From Daedaleopsis sinensis (Eukaryota; Basidiomycota; Agaricomycetes; Polyporales; Polyporaceae), in contig CM066310.1 in the NCBI GenBank assembly GCA_033807695.1, forward strand, positions 806,001 to 870,000: 64,000 nucleotides of DNA. Reading direction: 5' to 3'. Positions 1-12,001 of the stretch are shown in pieces. The position numbers were made by a program, and so were the translations under genes. Numbering within the stretch: position 1 is the first letter of the stretch; the number at the start of each line of letters is the position of its first letter. The notes under the pieces are model-generated. The model did not search any database and was not told the origin of the DNA. It saw nothing but the letters and a program-made list of their open reading frames with translations.

Positions 1-245
1 TGGGGCGGAGGCGTCCGCTCGAACGTGAGTAGTCCGCCGTCGTCTCCCCGCGCCGCGCCATGCTAATCAGAGATGAACACTGTTAGGGCCACCGCACGCC
101 GACCGAGTGCGCGGGCAACGCACCTCCGCCTGAGGACCCTGCTCCGGGCGACGGCGACGACGACGATGACGACGACGACGACGACTGGCCGTGGGTCATG
201 TGGGTCATCCAGAAGTCGTCCACCTTCCCTCTGTGGAGGTGGTGA
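1..245 (+). CDS. 3' end of a protein with a poly-Asp tract (partial)
   Basis: This is the last part of a gene that begins before the window. The frame runs 1..24, an intron 25..86 (GTGAGT donor, a CTAAT branch-like site, TTAG acceptor), then 87..245 ending in TGA. The visible C-terminus is Pro/Gly-rich, then carries about ten consecutive Asp residues and ends in a Trp-rich tail (WPWVMWVIQ...FPLWRW). The reading frame is open across the splice in the same phase, which supports the model. I do not recognise the family. The acidic run could simply be a trinucleotide (GAC) expansion at the C-terminus. Confidence 0.55.
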
Positions 246-1326
246 GGGTGTACTTCGGCACCGGATGCCTCCGGCCGCGCCCGCGCATCCCTACGATCCC
301 TGGCACCCTGTCCTCGCGCGCGTTCGACGCGGGGACGGACGCGGTCCGCGCGGGCGCGCCTCTGTGCGTCTGCGGCTGGGCTGTCGTTCCGTTTGCCATC
401 GCTCATGAATGTTCGAATGGGGCTCGGATGCGAGGATGTGGCGGGGTGTGCTGGAGCCTGGTTGTACTACTAGATGCCTGGATGGTCTGCTTTTTGTACT
501 ACTACTACTAGTACGTTGCTGGATATACATGACGCTGTTTAATGGGAGCGCGGTTGGGAGCGGCGAGGCAGATATCCGTTTTACTGTAGTATCCCAGAGT
601 ATCCCCTTGTCTGCTCGTGCGCGAGTGCTTCTACTGCCAGACCGGCAGTTCCCGAGCTACGCATCGTCTCGGATATCCTGCCAGAGGGGTTGGGTACTTA
701 CCGGGTGTTCGTTGGACGGAGTTACAGGTGCTAGTGTCGTGTCGGGCGCGGATATCATTAGGAGGAAGGTGGCCTCCACAGATCATTAATGATAGAGTTG
801 GAGTTCGACAGATGAATTCCTCCCACGCGCGCGCAGGATATCTGGATAGTCACACCCACAGCGGGCGCGCGCGTTTTGCAGGTCGCCGCTTGCTGCGGAC
901 TCGTGGTCTGGGCAGCCCGTGGTAGTGACTAGTACACTGTAGGAGCAGAAGAGAGCAGAAGGCCGGACTTGTTCGGACATCAGTAGCTAGTGAAGTAGTC
1001 GAGCAGGTGTCGGATATCGTTCAACATGTTGCGCAGCCGAGTGTTGGACGCTGCTGTACTAGTACTTCGCGTCGACGGTGCAGGGACGCACATGGACGTG
1101 GACTGGAGCCAACATTGCCAGTACCTCCGAGTCGTACCAGCTGCAGCTCCGATGCAGGACATCCGATGAAGAACGTCGATTATTTAAATACTGACAGTCG
1201 GATCTGTCGCACGCACTGAATAATAGTAGGTAGTGTACATACAGGTAAGCAGTCCGTCACGGCTGCGCCCAAATCCGTAGAGTGGTACATCTAGTACGGA
1301 CTCGGCGCACAGGCCAGTCCATCCCA
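246..1326. other. Intergenic region, no gene recognised
   Basis: This is the 3' flank of the partial gene at the window start and of the converging secreted-protein gene. Short open frames on both strands show no consistent splice continuity or protein motif. A short TAC-rich run lies near 495-511 and several GGATATC words are scattered through it. Confidence 0.5.
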
Positions 1327-2281
1327 TCAGCGGTTGAATTTGCTGAGGTCCTCGGCGTCCTCGCCTATAGCATAGGGCACAAGAGGTTCAGCGAGTTGCA
1401 CACGGCTGCGATCGCAGGGCTGACACGTACCGCACGCGCTCTCATAGACGTCGAATTCAGCCCCATCCGGGACCGGCGTGTATATGGTGATCTTCGCACC
1501 GGTGTACCACTGCAAAACACGGCGCGAGCGGTGAGCAGGTGCGCAGGGGGTGCGGAGAGCTGGGTCTGTGTGCTCACGACGTAGTGGCCCTTCTGGCGGG
1601 AGCTGTAGTTGACCTGCACGTTGCCCGTCTGGACCTTGTGGTTGACACCGACGACGTACACGGCCTGTCGCCCGGGCGGGATCATGTACAGGGTCAACCT
1701 GGACTGGGTCGTTGACTTTTCGAAGGCCTCGGAGACGCCGCCGCCGATGGAGAGGCCCTCGGACTCGATGCCGAAGGTGACGCTGACGGTGGTCGTGCGG
1801 GAGACGGTGGTCGAGCCACCGAGGTAGACATTGATGCCCCCATCCGAGCCCTTGCAGCTGTTCGCGGGGAGCCGGTCAGGCAAGAGCGGTCAGACCAGCC
1901 GGGAAGACGACGTACTTGAGCTGGGCAGAGCCGAGTTTCGACCAGATCCGCTTGTCGGGGTTGTTGACGATGTTGGTCTGCCGTCGCGAGCGCGTTGTCA
2001 GTACCATGCCGGGCGCGGTGCATAGATTAGATACACGGGCAGACTCTCACCAGCGAACACCGATCCGCCCTGGCTACGTTGGGCGAGCCTGGGCCCCCGG
2101 GGCAGGACGCGACGAGGTCCTTGCCGAGGATCTTCCCTTCGTGGGTGCGAGAGACAAGCCCGCTGTCTGCTGGGATCGCGTCGTACTCTGAGAAGCCGTC
2201 AGAGGGCTCGACGTTTCCTGGGAGAGCAGATGCACTGGCAGCTCCGAGGAGGGACAGGGCGCAGAGGATGAAGGCTTTCAT
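1327..2281 (-). CDS. Small secreted protein of unknown function
   Basis: Five exons on the minus strand give a 229-residue protein: 2281..2051, 1977..1916, 1857..1578, 1509..1431 and 1364..1327. All junctions are GT-AG and in phase. The N-terminus is a clear signal peptide (MKAFILCALSLLGAASASA), so export is likely. The middle is rich in Gly, Ser and Thr with beta-strand-like alternation (VYLGGSTTVSRTTTVSVTFG) and the end is acidic. No catalytic motif is recognisable. It may belong to the lineage-specific small secreted proteins common in wood-decay fungi; that is inference. A TATA box lies 82 bp before the ATG, which fits this start. Confidence 0.7.
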
Positions 2282-2362
2282 GTCGATGGCTTTTTGAAGT
2301 TTCGTGAGGCTGGCAGTGAGAGGCCCATAGCATGAGGGAAACAGCCGATATGCGTTCGGACC

Positions 2363-2368
2363 TATATA
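2363..2368 (-). promoter_or_regulatory. TATA box of the secreted-protein gene
   Basis: TATATA on the minus strand, 82 bp upstream of the ATG at 2281. The spacing matches other genes in this window. Confidence 0.5.
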
Positions 2369-2386
2369 CTCCCTGGAGGGCCGCGT

Positions 2387-4280
2387 GAGGCATTTTCATG
2401 TAGTCTTGAAGTTTTAGTCCCCGATATTCCAGGCTCACTGGATTGTGTTTGAAAAATTGAGCAGCCCTTGTGCTCAGCAACCTAGAGCTGCGAGCAACCT
2501 CCAGCAGCTGCGGGAACTTCATAGGCCGTTCTTACATGATGGAGGAGCATTGGAGTTTCATGTCGGTACGTGTGCACTGCAAGCGAGCACAGCTATTACT
2601 CCTTGCTACTCTGATCTGCTCGTGCGAGCTCATGGGGCGACGGTACAGGACCTCAGCTGATCAGTGGTGACTCGGACGAGCGATAATTATAGCTTACCAC
2701 TTAGATCATGTGTTTGCTCGCGGGCGAGGAGAAGTGAGTTGAGTATTGACGATCCCGGGTCCTCCCGGGTCTTACAGTGCCATCACAGATACTTAGAGGG
2801 ACGGAGAAGAAGGTGTGGGGCTGAGACGCTCGACGCTTCCATACTTAGGTTGCTCCAACGGGTTCGACAAGCGCCCGGTAGCTCAGGCTCGGAGTTACAT
2901 AACCTCCATCCTACACCTTCTCCTAGAGGAGGAGGAGGAGGAGGAGGAGGGGCCTTTATTCGACATACGTACCCTACACGCAGACGTCGCGATAGAGAAA
3001 GACTGTCCGACGATCTCCTCGCTCAACCTCCACAAGAAAGCTCCGACTCGGAGCCTCTGCGGCAGTCCTTGTATTGGCCGGGTAGTCACACGGTTTGAAA
3101 CAGAACTATAGTCTAAGTGTGTACAATAGTGACCAGACGATGATCTGCATAGACACATAATCATAATGTGTCGTAGTTCCCTGAAAGTCGGATCTTACTG
3201 AGACCATGTCTTGATGTTCCAGGTGTTCCCCGCATTACCCTAGCTATGGTTCGGATCAAGCCGCCTTCTCCGAACGAATATTCCCTAATATTCCGCGCTC
3301 CGCGGCGAAGGTAGCGACGGAGGAAGGGCTTGCTCCGAACCTAACCTTGCCCAAGCTTTTACCTAACCCAACTTGAATCCTCGGTGACCGACTAGTCTCG
3401 TCCCCATCCGTTCTGACGCTCCTTCAAGTTCCTTCCCTCAGAAGCTGAGATTGTGCGTCTTTCGACGGGGGCTGGCGAAGCCGGGTTCTCAAATTTCAAC
3501 CGACCGGCGCGGGTGCCTACACGGTGGTGTACTCGGTCGACGTTACGGACCCTGGCAGACCCGGGCGGTAGCGGGCCAGTGCGGCCCAGTGCGGCCCTCG
3601 TTGGCAGTTGCGATTCGTTTTGTGATGTGTGGTCGTGTTGAGTGGTTCTAGAATCTACACGTATGCTGGTGCGCTGAGCATGCGCACAAGGGATTGTGGC
3701 CGGTCCTTCAAGTTGCACTTCCATAAGTTTCAAAGCAGGACTCGGGGCAAGCGCCAGATTTACTTACAGTGTGCTACTCACGCTCGCCGAACCTCCTCAT
3801 CCTCCTCCACTTGCGATAAAAATAGCCTTCGGGTTTGTTCATCTCGATGTCGATTTCACCTAGACGTCGAAAGCCTGCCACGCAAAGAAGGTGAAACGTC
3901 CCGGATCCATGATGGACCCGGAGTGAAAAGGGGACGCCTTGACCCAGTTTCTCGGCTCACGAGAGGGTGAAGAGGATTTTGTGGTCTTGGACTGGCCGTG
4001 TGTGCGGGCAGATTGAACATATGGGCTGCAAGTGAATCTGAGTTCAGCAATCTATATGTAAACACGGTACCGGCTAGACTGGCGCGTTGATGCACAAATA
4101 CAAAGCATTCGCAGCTTACACTGGTAAGTAGGTGGGTAGAAATCCAAAAAGTTCCTACCTTCCATATCGGTTCATGCTGCCACTACCAGTGGGTCCGATT
4201 TTAGTCTCTACACACAAGATCATATGGTGCAAGGTAGTTAACGTGAAAGCCATGAAAAACAACAAAGAATGCAACAGACT
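2387..4280. other. Intergenic region, no gene recognised
   Basis: About 1.9 kb without a convincing gene. It has a GAG microsatellite at 2926-2950 and CT-rich stretches around 3000-3450. Open frames on both strands are short, and no splice chain or protein family was seen. Confidence 0.45.
2926..2950. repeat. GAG trinucleotide microsatellite
   Basis: About eight perfect tandem GAG units. It creates a run of Glu or Ser in overlapping frames but lies in no supported gene. Confidence 0.85.
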
Positions 4281-4382
4281 GCTCGGAGTGAGGATCGAAC
4301 TCACGACCTCAGGATTGCCCACCGTAGCGGTGGTCATACAGCAGTATGAGACCTGCGCTCTAACCAACTGAGCCATCCAAGC
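4281..4382 (-). tRNA. tRNA-Met (CAT, elongator type) with intron
   Basis: The minus strand folds as a cloverleaf. The acceptor arm is GCTTGGA with TCCGAGC, the D stem GCTC/GAGC, and the T arm GTGAG-TTCGATC-CTCAC. Anticodon loop CTCATAA gives anticodon CAT. A 29-nt intron (4344..4316) sits at the canonical position after base 37 and contains the hairpin CCACCG-CTA-CGGTGG. Mature exons are 4382..4345 and 4315..4281 (73 nt before CCA). The U31-U39 mismatch at the base of the loop also occurs in yeast elongator tRNA-Met. Confidence 0.93.
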
Positions 4383-4628
4383 ACTGCTCTTCTTCGTCGT
4401 GGATAGCTCTATTCCGAGCAGTACGTGATTCTCGAGACTCTCAGGAACGTTCGACAACAACTTGGACCCGTTGAATAAGCCGAGTCCGCTCAAGTTGCCC
4501 CCATACAGCTCGAAGGCCACAAGTCGACTAGGAAGGTATTCTACTAAGTTGCGATCCTGGTATTAATGGATCCATTCAGGTGGTCTCTCAGGTGCCGTTC
4601 AGTTGACGTCATAGGATGCGAATGGGAG

Positions 4629-4635
4629 TATATAA
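4629..4635 (+). promoter_or_regulatory. TATA box of questin-oxidase-like gene 1
   Basis: TATATAA, 88 bp upstream of the ATG at 4717. It helps choose 4717 over the upstream in-frame ATG at 4645, which would lie too close to the TATA box. Confidence 0.55.
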
Positions 4636-4716
4636 CCTGCGTTCTTGGCCGTCCACGAGAACACGTCTATGCTCAGAGTTACCCAGCTCCCTCGACCTGT
4701 ACCAAGGGCACGCAAT

Positions 4717-6555
4717 ATGGCGCAAATCCGAGTCACCGACGGGTCCCTCAACAAACTCTTCCCAGTCCCCGCGCCCGCACCCTCCCCGCAAGCTCCTGGC
4801 CGGTTTCCGGGCATCAGCCCAGACTCTACAGCCGCGCTGCAGAGCACCCTTCGAGAGAATCACACCAAATGGCATATTTTCTTTAACGACAAGCGTTTTC
4901 ATAAGTACGTTCTTCTCCTGATGATTTAACATATACCGAACCTGATTGCATCGTCAGCCATGCATCTCACCAGCTTCTTGCCATATACCACCTAGGGGCA
5001 AACAGGCCGCTGATTCAGGCAGCATATGAGACTCATGCTTCGTACATGCGCCCTTCGTATGAGTCTCCGGAACCTATCACCGATAAGAACTTTCACGAGC
5101 ACCTCGGAGATGAGAAGTAAGGTATCAGAAGTACTCGTATCCACAGAGGCTGAGCATATCCTCTATCTAGATTCTACGACGCCTATCTCAAATTCTTCAC
5201 TGCAACACTGCTCGAAAAAGGTGCCGCGGCCACTCTCGAGGAATACGTGTTCTCTCCGAAAGCAAATATCGAGCCTCCCAAGGCCGGAGAGCCCCCGCTT
5301 CAAATGGCAAACCGCTTCCTATCTGGTCTCCTGCACCCTCTCATCCATACAGGCTATGGTGCAGAATTTGGTCTCTTGGGAATGTTCGCAGAAGGTGCGG
5401 TTTACTAAACTGTATCTTATCCCTAAATCCTGCGACTCATCTGGGTATGCTTTCTCTAGGGCTCGCAGAGACGGCTGTACACCATGTCACCGCACCCGCC
5501 TTGACCCATCCGTCGTTGATGCAATATGCGACGGCCGTTGCGTCCGACGCCAAAAATGCAACGATGTCTAGACTGACCTCGTTGGTGCCTGCCCTCGTCC
5601 TCGAACAATTCGGCCGTGCCACACAGGCTCAGCCCGTCGGTGCGCCCTCAAAGAATGTTCACGCACTCTCCCTTGTGGCCCGACTCCTCAAAGACGATTT
5701 CTGGTCGTACAAGACAATCGGGCTGCCGCCGCCTAAGGATGGAGAAGAAGACACCTCGCTTGAGCGCGTGTTGCATCTCCGCGGCGACCAACTTGTCGAA
5801 ATGATGAAGGAATGGACGGTAGACGGCACGGACGCAGAGCAGGTCAGAGACAAGATCGACGAGCTCTTCTGGACCAGCGTCGTCATTTACGCGGTCGGCG
5901 GCTGGGGCGGCCGATTGCACTCCAAGAGTGGCCAGTTCAACGGCGACTTCTTCTTGTACGTACTACGTGCTGCATCCCGCGCAGCGACGTGCCCCGCTGA
6001 CTTTGAGTTTGGACCCCCTACAGCGTGCATCTCGTCACGTCCGTCCTCTTCCTCCCGTCGCTGGTCGCGTATCTCTCCCCCACCTCGACCACGATCCTCC
6101 TGCGCACCTACCTCCTCAACACGCTCGCGCTCTACGTCGCGCGCGGCCGCCCCGCGCTCCCTGTCGCGGACTTCTTCGCCTCCGTCACCCCAACGCCCGC
6201 GCCCCCCGCGCCCGCCTCCCGCGGGTCCTCGGTGTCAGGCCCGGGGGGATCGGGAGGCACGCTCGTCCCGGACGACCCGAACCCGAATCCGTGGCTCGCG
6301 CTCCTGCAGAACACTGTCGGGCACGCGGACGACCACCTGTGCAAGCTGCAGCGCGCGCTCGCGCACTTCGCCGCGCTGCACGGGGCGGCGCCCGCGGGGC
6401 ACCTCGCGGCGCTGGGTGTCGAGCTCGACGGGGCGGAGGCCGTCGACGGGACGCTGTTCGTGCGCGCGGCGGGGCTGAGCATGGACCGGCTTGGGTGGGT
6501 GCGCGAGGGCGGGGCGGAGGGCGAGTGGGACTTTGAGGGGTTTTTCCATGATTGA
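4717..6555 (+). CDS. Questin-oxidase-like protein (AflY/GedK-type), copy 1
   Basis: Five exons (4717..4904, 4958..5116, 5171..5394, 5460..5955, 6024..6555) join in phase to give 532 residues, the usual length of the questin oxidase-like family. Members known from Aspergillus (AflY, GedK) carry out or support Baeyer-Villiger-type ring opening of anthraquinone intermediates. Recognisable features are the N-terminal block ENHTKWHIFFND, then HASHQLLAIYHLGA, the block LLHPLIHTGYGAEF and the segment HLVTSVLFLPSLVAYLSP. Two tandem SDR reductases follow on the same strand about 0.8 kb downstream. A second copy of this gene lies at 34983-36743 with the same intron positions. The true substrate is unknown. 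Confidence 0.85.
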
Positions 6556-7359
6556 CCATGAGCGCGTGCCGTGGGGGCCACGACTATGGGTGAAGACGTT
6601 GTTGCCGTGCTATGGGCCAGTGTTTGTATGGGTGTATGTCGGGTATTGAATGCGCTAGGTGAGTCTCGAGGCCTCCTGGTCGACGTCGATGTGTACGATA
6701 ATTGGCAGTATCAATTAGTGTGTATCATCATTCATGGCAGTGCGTCGACGCTCGAACTCATGCATGTGGCCGCGCACCAATCGCTTGTCACTGAGGCAGT
6801 TGAGCCTGTGGATTGCCTGTGGAGGACAGAGATGGTGTAGTAGACGCCGGACAATCAAGCGCTTACCTTCGTACCGCCACTGTCGACGGGACCTGTTCTC
6901 TTCCTGTGAACAGGGTACCGCGAGTCGCGACACGGTCTCTTTTTCACTATGGGTCTGCCTGCGAGCATCTCTGGCTCTCCGAGTTGTCTGCGTTCTCGAG
7001 AACCACTGTGAGCGGTGAAAGGCGTCGCCCCGGTAATAAGCACCTGTCGAGATGACTGCGCAATGCTCTCTTCATCCACTGGAGTTTCTCTTCGTGTTCT
7101 CCCTGGAACTGCATGCTGCGCGTATTCGCATGCCTAAGTACCGGACGCGAGCTTTTATGTTCTCGCTGCGATCAATACTAACCGGATGGCAACACATAGG
7201 TATCTCCCGACAGTCGCTAAAGTCCGATATCACGGTGTTCTATGTTTTGTAAGCCTGCTTCTTACCAATACCATAAAAGCGGCCCATGGTGAACGATGTA
7301 ATCTCCAGTGTCTACCAAACACACTGTAGGTCAGCAACTCCAAGTACAACCACTGAAAA
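6556..7359. other. Intergenic region between the questin-oxidase-like gene and SDR copy A
   Basis: About 800 bp with no supported gene. The downstream end includes the SDR A promoter with a TATA-like CATAAAAG at 7272-7279, about 81 bp before its ATG. Confidence 0.5.
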
Positions 7360-8648
7360 ATGCCTTCGGAAAAAGTATCGATTTTCTACACAGGAGCCAC
7401 TGGTACTTATGTTTATTCCTAGCCGTTACGTCTAGTCGCTAATGCACTAACATGTATAGGCTATATCGGTGGCACACTTCTTCAACGAATCCTCGAACAT
7501 CCGAAAGCAAACACGTTCGACATAACGGCGCTTGTGCGCAACGTCGACAAGGCGAAACTCATCGAGGCCGCACTCCCCGGTGTCAAGACAGTTGTAGGAG
7601 CACTTCAGGATCTCGAGAAGCTCACTGAGCTATCGGCGCAGTCCCATGTGGTCATACACACGGTGCATATAGGCCGAGTAGCCTCCATATGCCGTGTGCT
7701 AATGATAACGCATGATATAGGCCAACTGCGATGATGAGGCTGCGATGAAGGCGATCCTCGCCGGGCTCAAGAAACGCCACGACACCATTGGAGACACATC
7801 AATCCTCATTCACACCGTACGTATTTCTCCTACCCGTCGTCAATATTCTACTAAGCACGTTCTTTTCCGACGAACTAGTCTGGCACAGGCGTCCTCATAG
7901 ACAACGCCCGGGGCGAGTACGCCTCGGACACGATCACTTCGGACCTCGACCTCGCCGCGCTCGATGCCCTCCCTCCTAGCGCCCCTCACCACATCGTCGA
8001 TCTTCTCGCCATCTCCGCCTCCACTGAGGGGTATGCCCGTTCCTACCTCGTCTTTCCGGGAATCATCTACGGGATCGCCAATGGCCCCCTGTTCGACAGC
8101 GGCATAGCGCACAAGCACTCCATCGCCGTTCCCTGGCTCACGGCCGCCTTCACGAAGCGCGGCCGGCCTGGCGTGCTGGGCAAGGGCGTGTCCGTCTGGC
8201 CGAACGTGCACATCGATGACAGTGAGTCACGCTGCATTCTCCCCACCGACAGAAGAGGTCTCATGCCAGATGTTCCACCACAGCGGCGGAATTCTACTAC
8301 CTCCTGTTCGACGCGGTTCTCTTCGGCCCCTCTCCCTCTAAGCTCGGGCACGGGCGTGAGGGGTGCTATTTCGTGGCGGCGGACGAGCACACAATGTACG
8401 AGGTAATCAAGGCGGTCGGGAGCGCCCTGGTCGACGTCGGCAAGATCAAGGAAGCGGAGCCGACAGTTCTCACTCCGGCGGAGTGCATCGAGTACTTTGG
8501 GAGCGAGGCCATTGCCGGCTTGTTCTTCACCAACGCGCGGTGTCGTGCCGATCGTGGGCGCAGGGATCTGGGGTGGAAGCCGAAGTACACGACCAAGGAT
8601 TTTTTGAACGGGATCAAGGAGGAGGTCGAGGTATTGCTAAGGGACTAG
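7360..8648 (+). CDS. NAD(P)-binding extended SDR / NmrA-like reductase, copy A
   Basis: Five exons (7360..7402, 7460..7662, 7721..7816, 7879..8221, 8284..8648) give 349 residues. The N-terminus is a Rossmann fold with the nucleotide-binding motif TGATGYIGG near residues 11-19. The family is NAD-dependent epimerase/NmrA-like extended SDR. A Tyr in the ASTEGYARSY block may serve as the general acid, which is inference. The gene is the first of a head-to-tail pair with copy B. It shares all four intron positions with copy B and with copy C at 37984-39275, so the three arose by DNA duplication. Its position next to the questin-oxidase-like gene suggests a shared pathway. Confidence 0.85.
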
Positions 8649-8902
8649 ATTGGGCTTGTGCCGATAGGAGGACCAGAGTCGCTGCAGCAAGACCCGGCGC
8701 ACCACACGAGGAGTAGTATACGCTAGTATACGTAGGAGGACGTATGTTACTGGCACTCCGAGTCCCCGATAGATCGGTAAACTCCGATGTGACGGCAATT
8801 CGAGTAGAGAGAACGCATAAAGGCATGCAAGTAACGAGGGGGATAATGTAGAACCTCCATCCAACCACCCGCGCCGTCCACGCGTCCACACCAAGCAAAA
8901 CC

Positions 8903-10253
8903 ATGTCTTCAGATAGGATCTCGGTTCTCTACACTGGCGCCACTGGTAAGTGAGATCGCCTTGTCTTCAGTACTTGGAATCATCTCCCCGTCTACTCTAG
9001 TCTACTACATACGCTGACACTCACGCAGGATATATTGGCGGCGCAGTCCTTCAGCGGATTCTCAAGCATCCAAAGGTTCACACATTCGACATCACAGCGC
9101 TCGTGCGCAACGCCGAGAAGGCGGAGCTGCTCGAGGCCGTGTTCCCTAGTGTCAAGACTGTGGTGGGGACACTTCAGGACCTCGAACAGCTCGCGGAGCT
9201 ATCGGCCCAGTCACATGTTGTCATACACACGGTACGTACTATCCGGATGCTCTACATTCACGATGTGCCGACTCGGACCACAACGCACGATGCCACAGGC
9301 GAACTGCAACGACGAGCCCGCAATGAAGGCCATTCTTGCCGGGCTCAAGAACCGCCATGACTCTGTTGGAGACATGCCCATTCTCATCCATACCGTACGT
9401 GCCTCAAACCGAATTGCCGTGCCTTCGTACTCCTGTGAGACTCATGCCGTCCCGTGAACCAGTCAGGCATAGCCATCCTTAGGGATGACGCGCGTGGCGA
9501 GTATGCCTCAGACACGATCACCTCGGACCTCGACCTCGCCGCGCTCGACGCACTCCCCCCGAGCATCACCCCGCACCACGCCGTCGATCTCCTCGCCATC
9601 TCAGCCTCCACGGAGGGGTACGCGCGCTCCTACCTCGTTTTCCCGACCATGGTCTACGGGATCGCCACGGGCCCCCTGTTCGACGGCGGCATAGCACACA
9701 AGCACACCATGGGTGTCGAGTGGTTGGCGGCCGCTTTCGCGAAGCGGGGCCGTGCGGGCATGCTGGGCAAGGGTGCGAACGTCTGGTCCAACGTGCACAT
9801 CGATGACAGTGAGTGGCGTTTCTTTCTCGGCGACTCGCGATTGCGACAGGAACCGGTGCTGAATGCTCGGCTGTGGCAGTGGCGGAGTACTACTATCTCT
9901 TGTTCGACGCGGTGCTCTTCGGGCCCTCTCCCTCCAAGCTCGGGCACGGGCGCGAGGGGTACTATTTCGTGGGCGCGGACGAGCACCCCATGTACGACGT
10001 AGTTGAGGCGGTCGGGAGCGCTCTCGTCGACGCCGGCAAAATCAAGGAAGAGGCCCGGGAACCGACAGTTCTCACTCCGGGGGAGTGCATCGAGTACTTT
10101 GGGAGCGAGTACATGGCCGGCTTGCTCTTCACGAATACGCGGTGTCGTGCCGATCGTGGGCGCAGGGATCTGGGGTGGAGGCTGCAGTACACGACGAAGG
10201 GTCTTTCGAACGCGATCAAGGAGGTGGTCGAGTTGCTCGTTAGGGAGCAGTAG
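8903..10253 (+). CDS. NAD(P)-binding extended SDR / NmrA-like reductase, copy B
   Basis: Five exons (8903..8945, 9029..9231, 9299..9394, 9463..9808, 9880..10253) give 353 residues, closely similar to copy A from end to end. The Rossmann glycine motif TGATGYIGG is intact at the N-terminus and the C-terminal block NTRCRADRGRRDLGW is conserved among all copies. A TATA-like CATAAAGG lies at 8816-8823, about 80 bp before the ATG. The tandem arrangement (255 bp between copies) points to recent local duplication. Substrate unknown. Confidence 0.85.
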
Positions 10254-10658
10254 GTCGAGTTCACTGTAAAGCCTGAGAGACCGGTATGTAGCTCCCATAG
10301 TTAGGCGTACCGGATCAAAAGATGAATTCTCACCGTAAATGGTGAGTTTACTCCATGAAATATGTAGATCTTAGTTTCACAGCACCATTGGAGGAACTTG
10401 GTACCGTGGATGTACCACACCCCGCAGTCCGCGGGTTCTCAGTACCCAGGGGATGCTGTTGTACCCGCTGTCGTCGTGCGCGTTCGCGACATTGGTGCTC
10501 CTTAAGCACCGCCCGGATGGCCAGGTTAGAGACCCAAGACCTGTGTTGCCAGCATTATTTTTGAGTTTTTCGTATTTGGAACAGAAGACCGGTGGGCAGC
10601 CGCACGAGCTACTTTCTCTGCCAAACACGAAGGTGAAAGCGGCTGTACCTAGATGTCT
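10254..10658. other. Convergent 3' intergenic region
   Basis: 405 bp between the stop of SDR copy B and the stop of the tafazzin gene on the other strand. No gene or repeat was recognised. Confidence 0.5.
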
Positions 10659-12001
10659 CTATTCACGCAATGCTAACACTTCCCTACCTAGTGCCTCGAC
10701 CTCCCGTTGTATGACCGCAGTAACCGCGCTTCTCACCCTAGCTACTTCCATCGCACTCGTGTGCTGAGCTCCATGGTGACCACCCGGGAACACGGAGTCC
10801 CCCAGCCAGCCCGCTTCAGCGACACTGGCGCTGTGCTGCTCCTCCTGCTCGCGTGTGGGATCGGCGCGGCCTCCCGAGGTGCTGGGGGGGACTTCTGGCA
10901 TCCCCCGCTCGCGGACGAGCGTGGCGAGGATGTCCTGGATGTCTGCTGCGGGAACGGGCTTGCCGAACGTTATGCTCAGCTTGGCACCGAATTTGGGCAC
11001 GTATTTGTACGGGAAGGGGCGGCCCTCGGGCATGAGCTTGTCAAACCCTGTGTTCTTGTCAATACGCTAGAGAGGAGGAGGTTGGCGCGTAGTGGGGGGC
11101 CGTACCGGTCAACCACATGGGGATTATCACTGGGGGTTTCTGCGCCTCCATCATGATGCGTCCACTGTAGCGAGTCCCCGTCAGCAGGGTCCTCCAGGTG
11201 CACGTTCAGCAAGAGACGCGTACATGCCCCACTTGAACCTGAGCAAACGTCCGGCGTCGGAATGCCCAACCTCACTCGAGTGCTGGTTGACCTTGCCCTC
11301 GCCAAAGAGATGGATCTGTGAATGTTGTGAGATGCCGACTCCGAGAATGGACGCGGGATATCGCACAAGGCAAGGCACGCACCCACTCGCCGCGGTTCAG
11401 CTTCTCGATAGACGAGTCGATGGCAGGCTGGAAGATGCCCTTGCCACGGAACGTCTCGATCACTTGCCCGGAGCGGAAGAAGGCGGAGAACACACTATCT
11501 GGCGGGCGGGCGCACCGTGCGTGCGTCAGCACACGCGTGCACACAGACACGAACGCAAACGCGAGCGCGAGAGAAGGGAGAGGGACGTACGGATTGGTGA
11601 ACATGATGTCGGACGCCCCGAGTGTCCATCGCGTCATGCGCGAGTTCAGGTAGTACCGGGCAGGGAGCACCCCCCAGACGGTTGGTTCATCTAGACTGGG
11701 CGGCCGTTAAACGTCAACTGCTGGGTCTCTCACAGGGTGTGCGCGCTAGGGGGTACCCACGTAGAGATGTGGTTCGACACTGCGGGCAGAGACGTTCGAA
11801 CCTGAAGATATCGCAACTGACATGGTTGGTGGAATACTCACTGGTCACGACCCCGCGCCCGTTGTCACGCTCGCCATCCTCCAGTGCGCGAATGAGGTTG
11901 TCGAGGCCTTTGACAGCGACGGACGAGCAGAATGCGGAGTTCAAGAGTGCTTTGCTCCAGAGTCCCACCGCGCTCACAGTAACTTTCGAGAGAAAGCCCA
12001 T
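10659..12001 (-). CDS. TAZ1: Tafazzin (cardiolipin-remodelling transacylase)
   Basis: Seven exons on the minus strand (12001..11842, 11779..11761, 11695..11591, 11494..11383, 11315..11224, 11164..11106, 11047..10659) give 311 residues. Tafazzin is a mitochondrial phospholipid-lysophospholipid transacylase that remodels cardiolipin. The catalytic HX4D motif is present in SNHISTLDEP, where most homologues have DDP; the essential His and first Asp are kept. Other family blocks are the stretch FRGKGIFQPAIDSSIEKLN, then HLFGEGKVNQ, LRFKWG and LMPEGRPFPYKYVPKFG. The second exon is only 19 nt and carries the NHIST codons. The gene diverges from AUR1, sharing its 680-bp upstream region. The C-terminal tail after VPPSTSG is variable, and a further small intron there cannot be excluded. 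Confidence 0.9.

Noticed and set aside
4155..4520. 121-residue minus-strand open frame
   Set aside because: It overlaps the tRNA-Met gene and reads straight through it.
5928..6581. Several long frames on both strands over the last exon of questin-oxidase-like gene 1
   Set aside because: They are GC-rich shadows; only one frame continues the family sequence and splices in phase.
11272..11653. Plus-strand frames over the tafazzin exons
   Set aside because: Antisense shadows without family resemblance.
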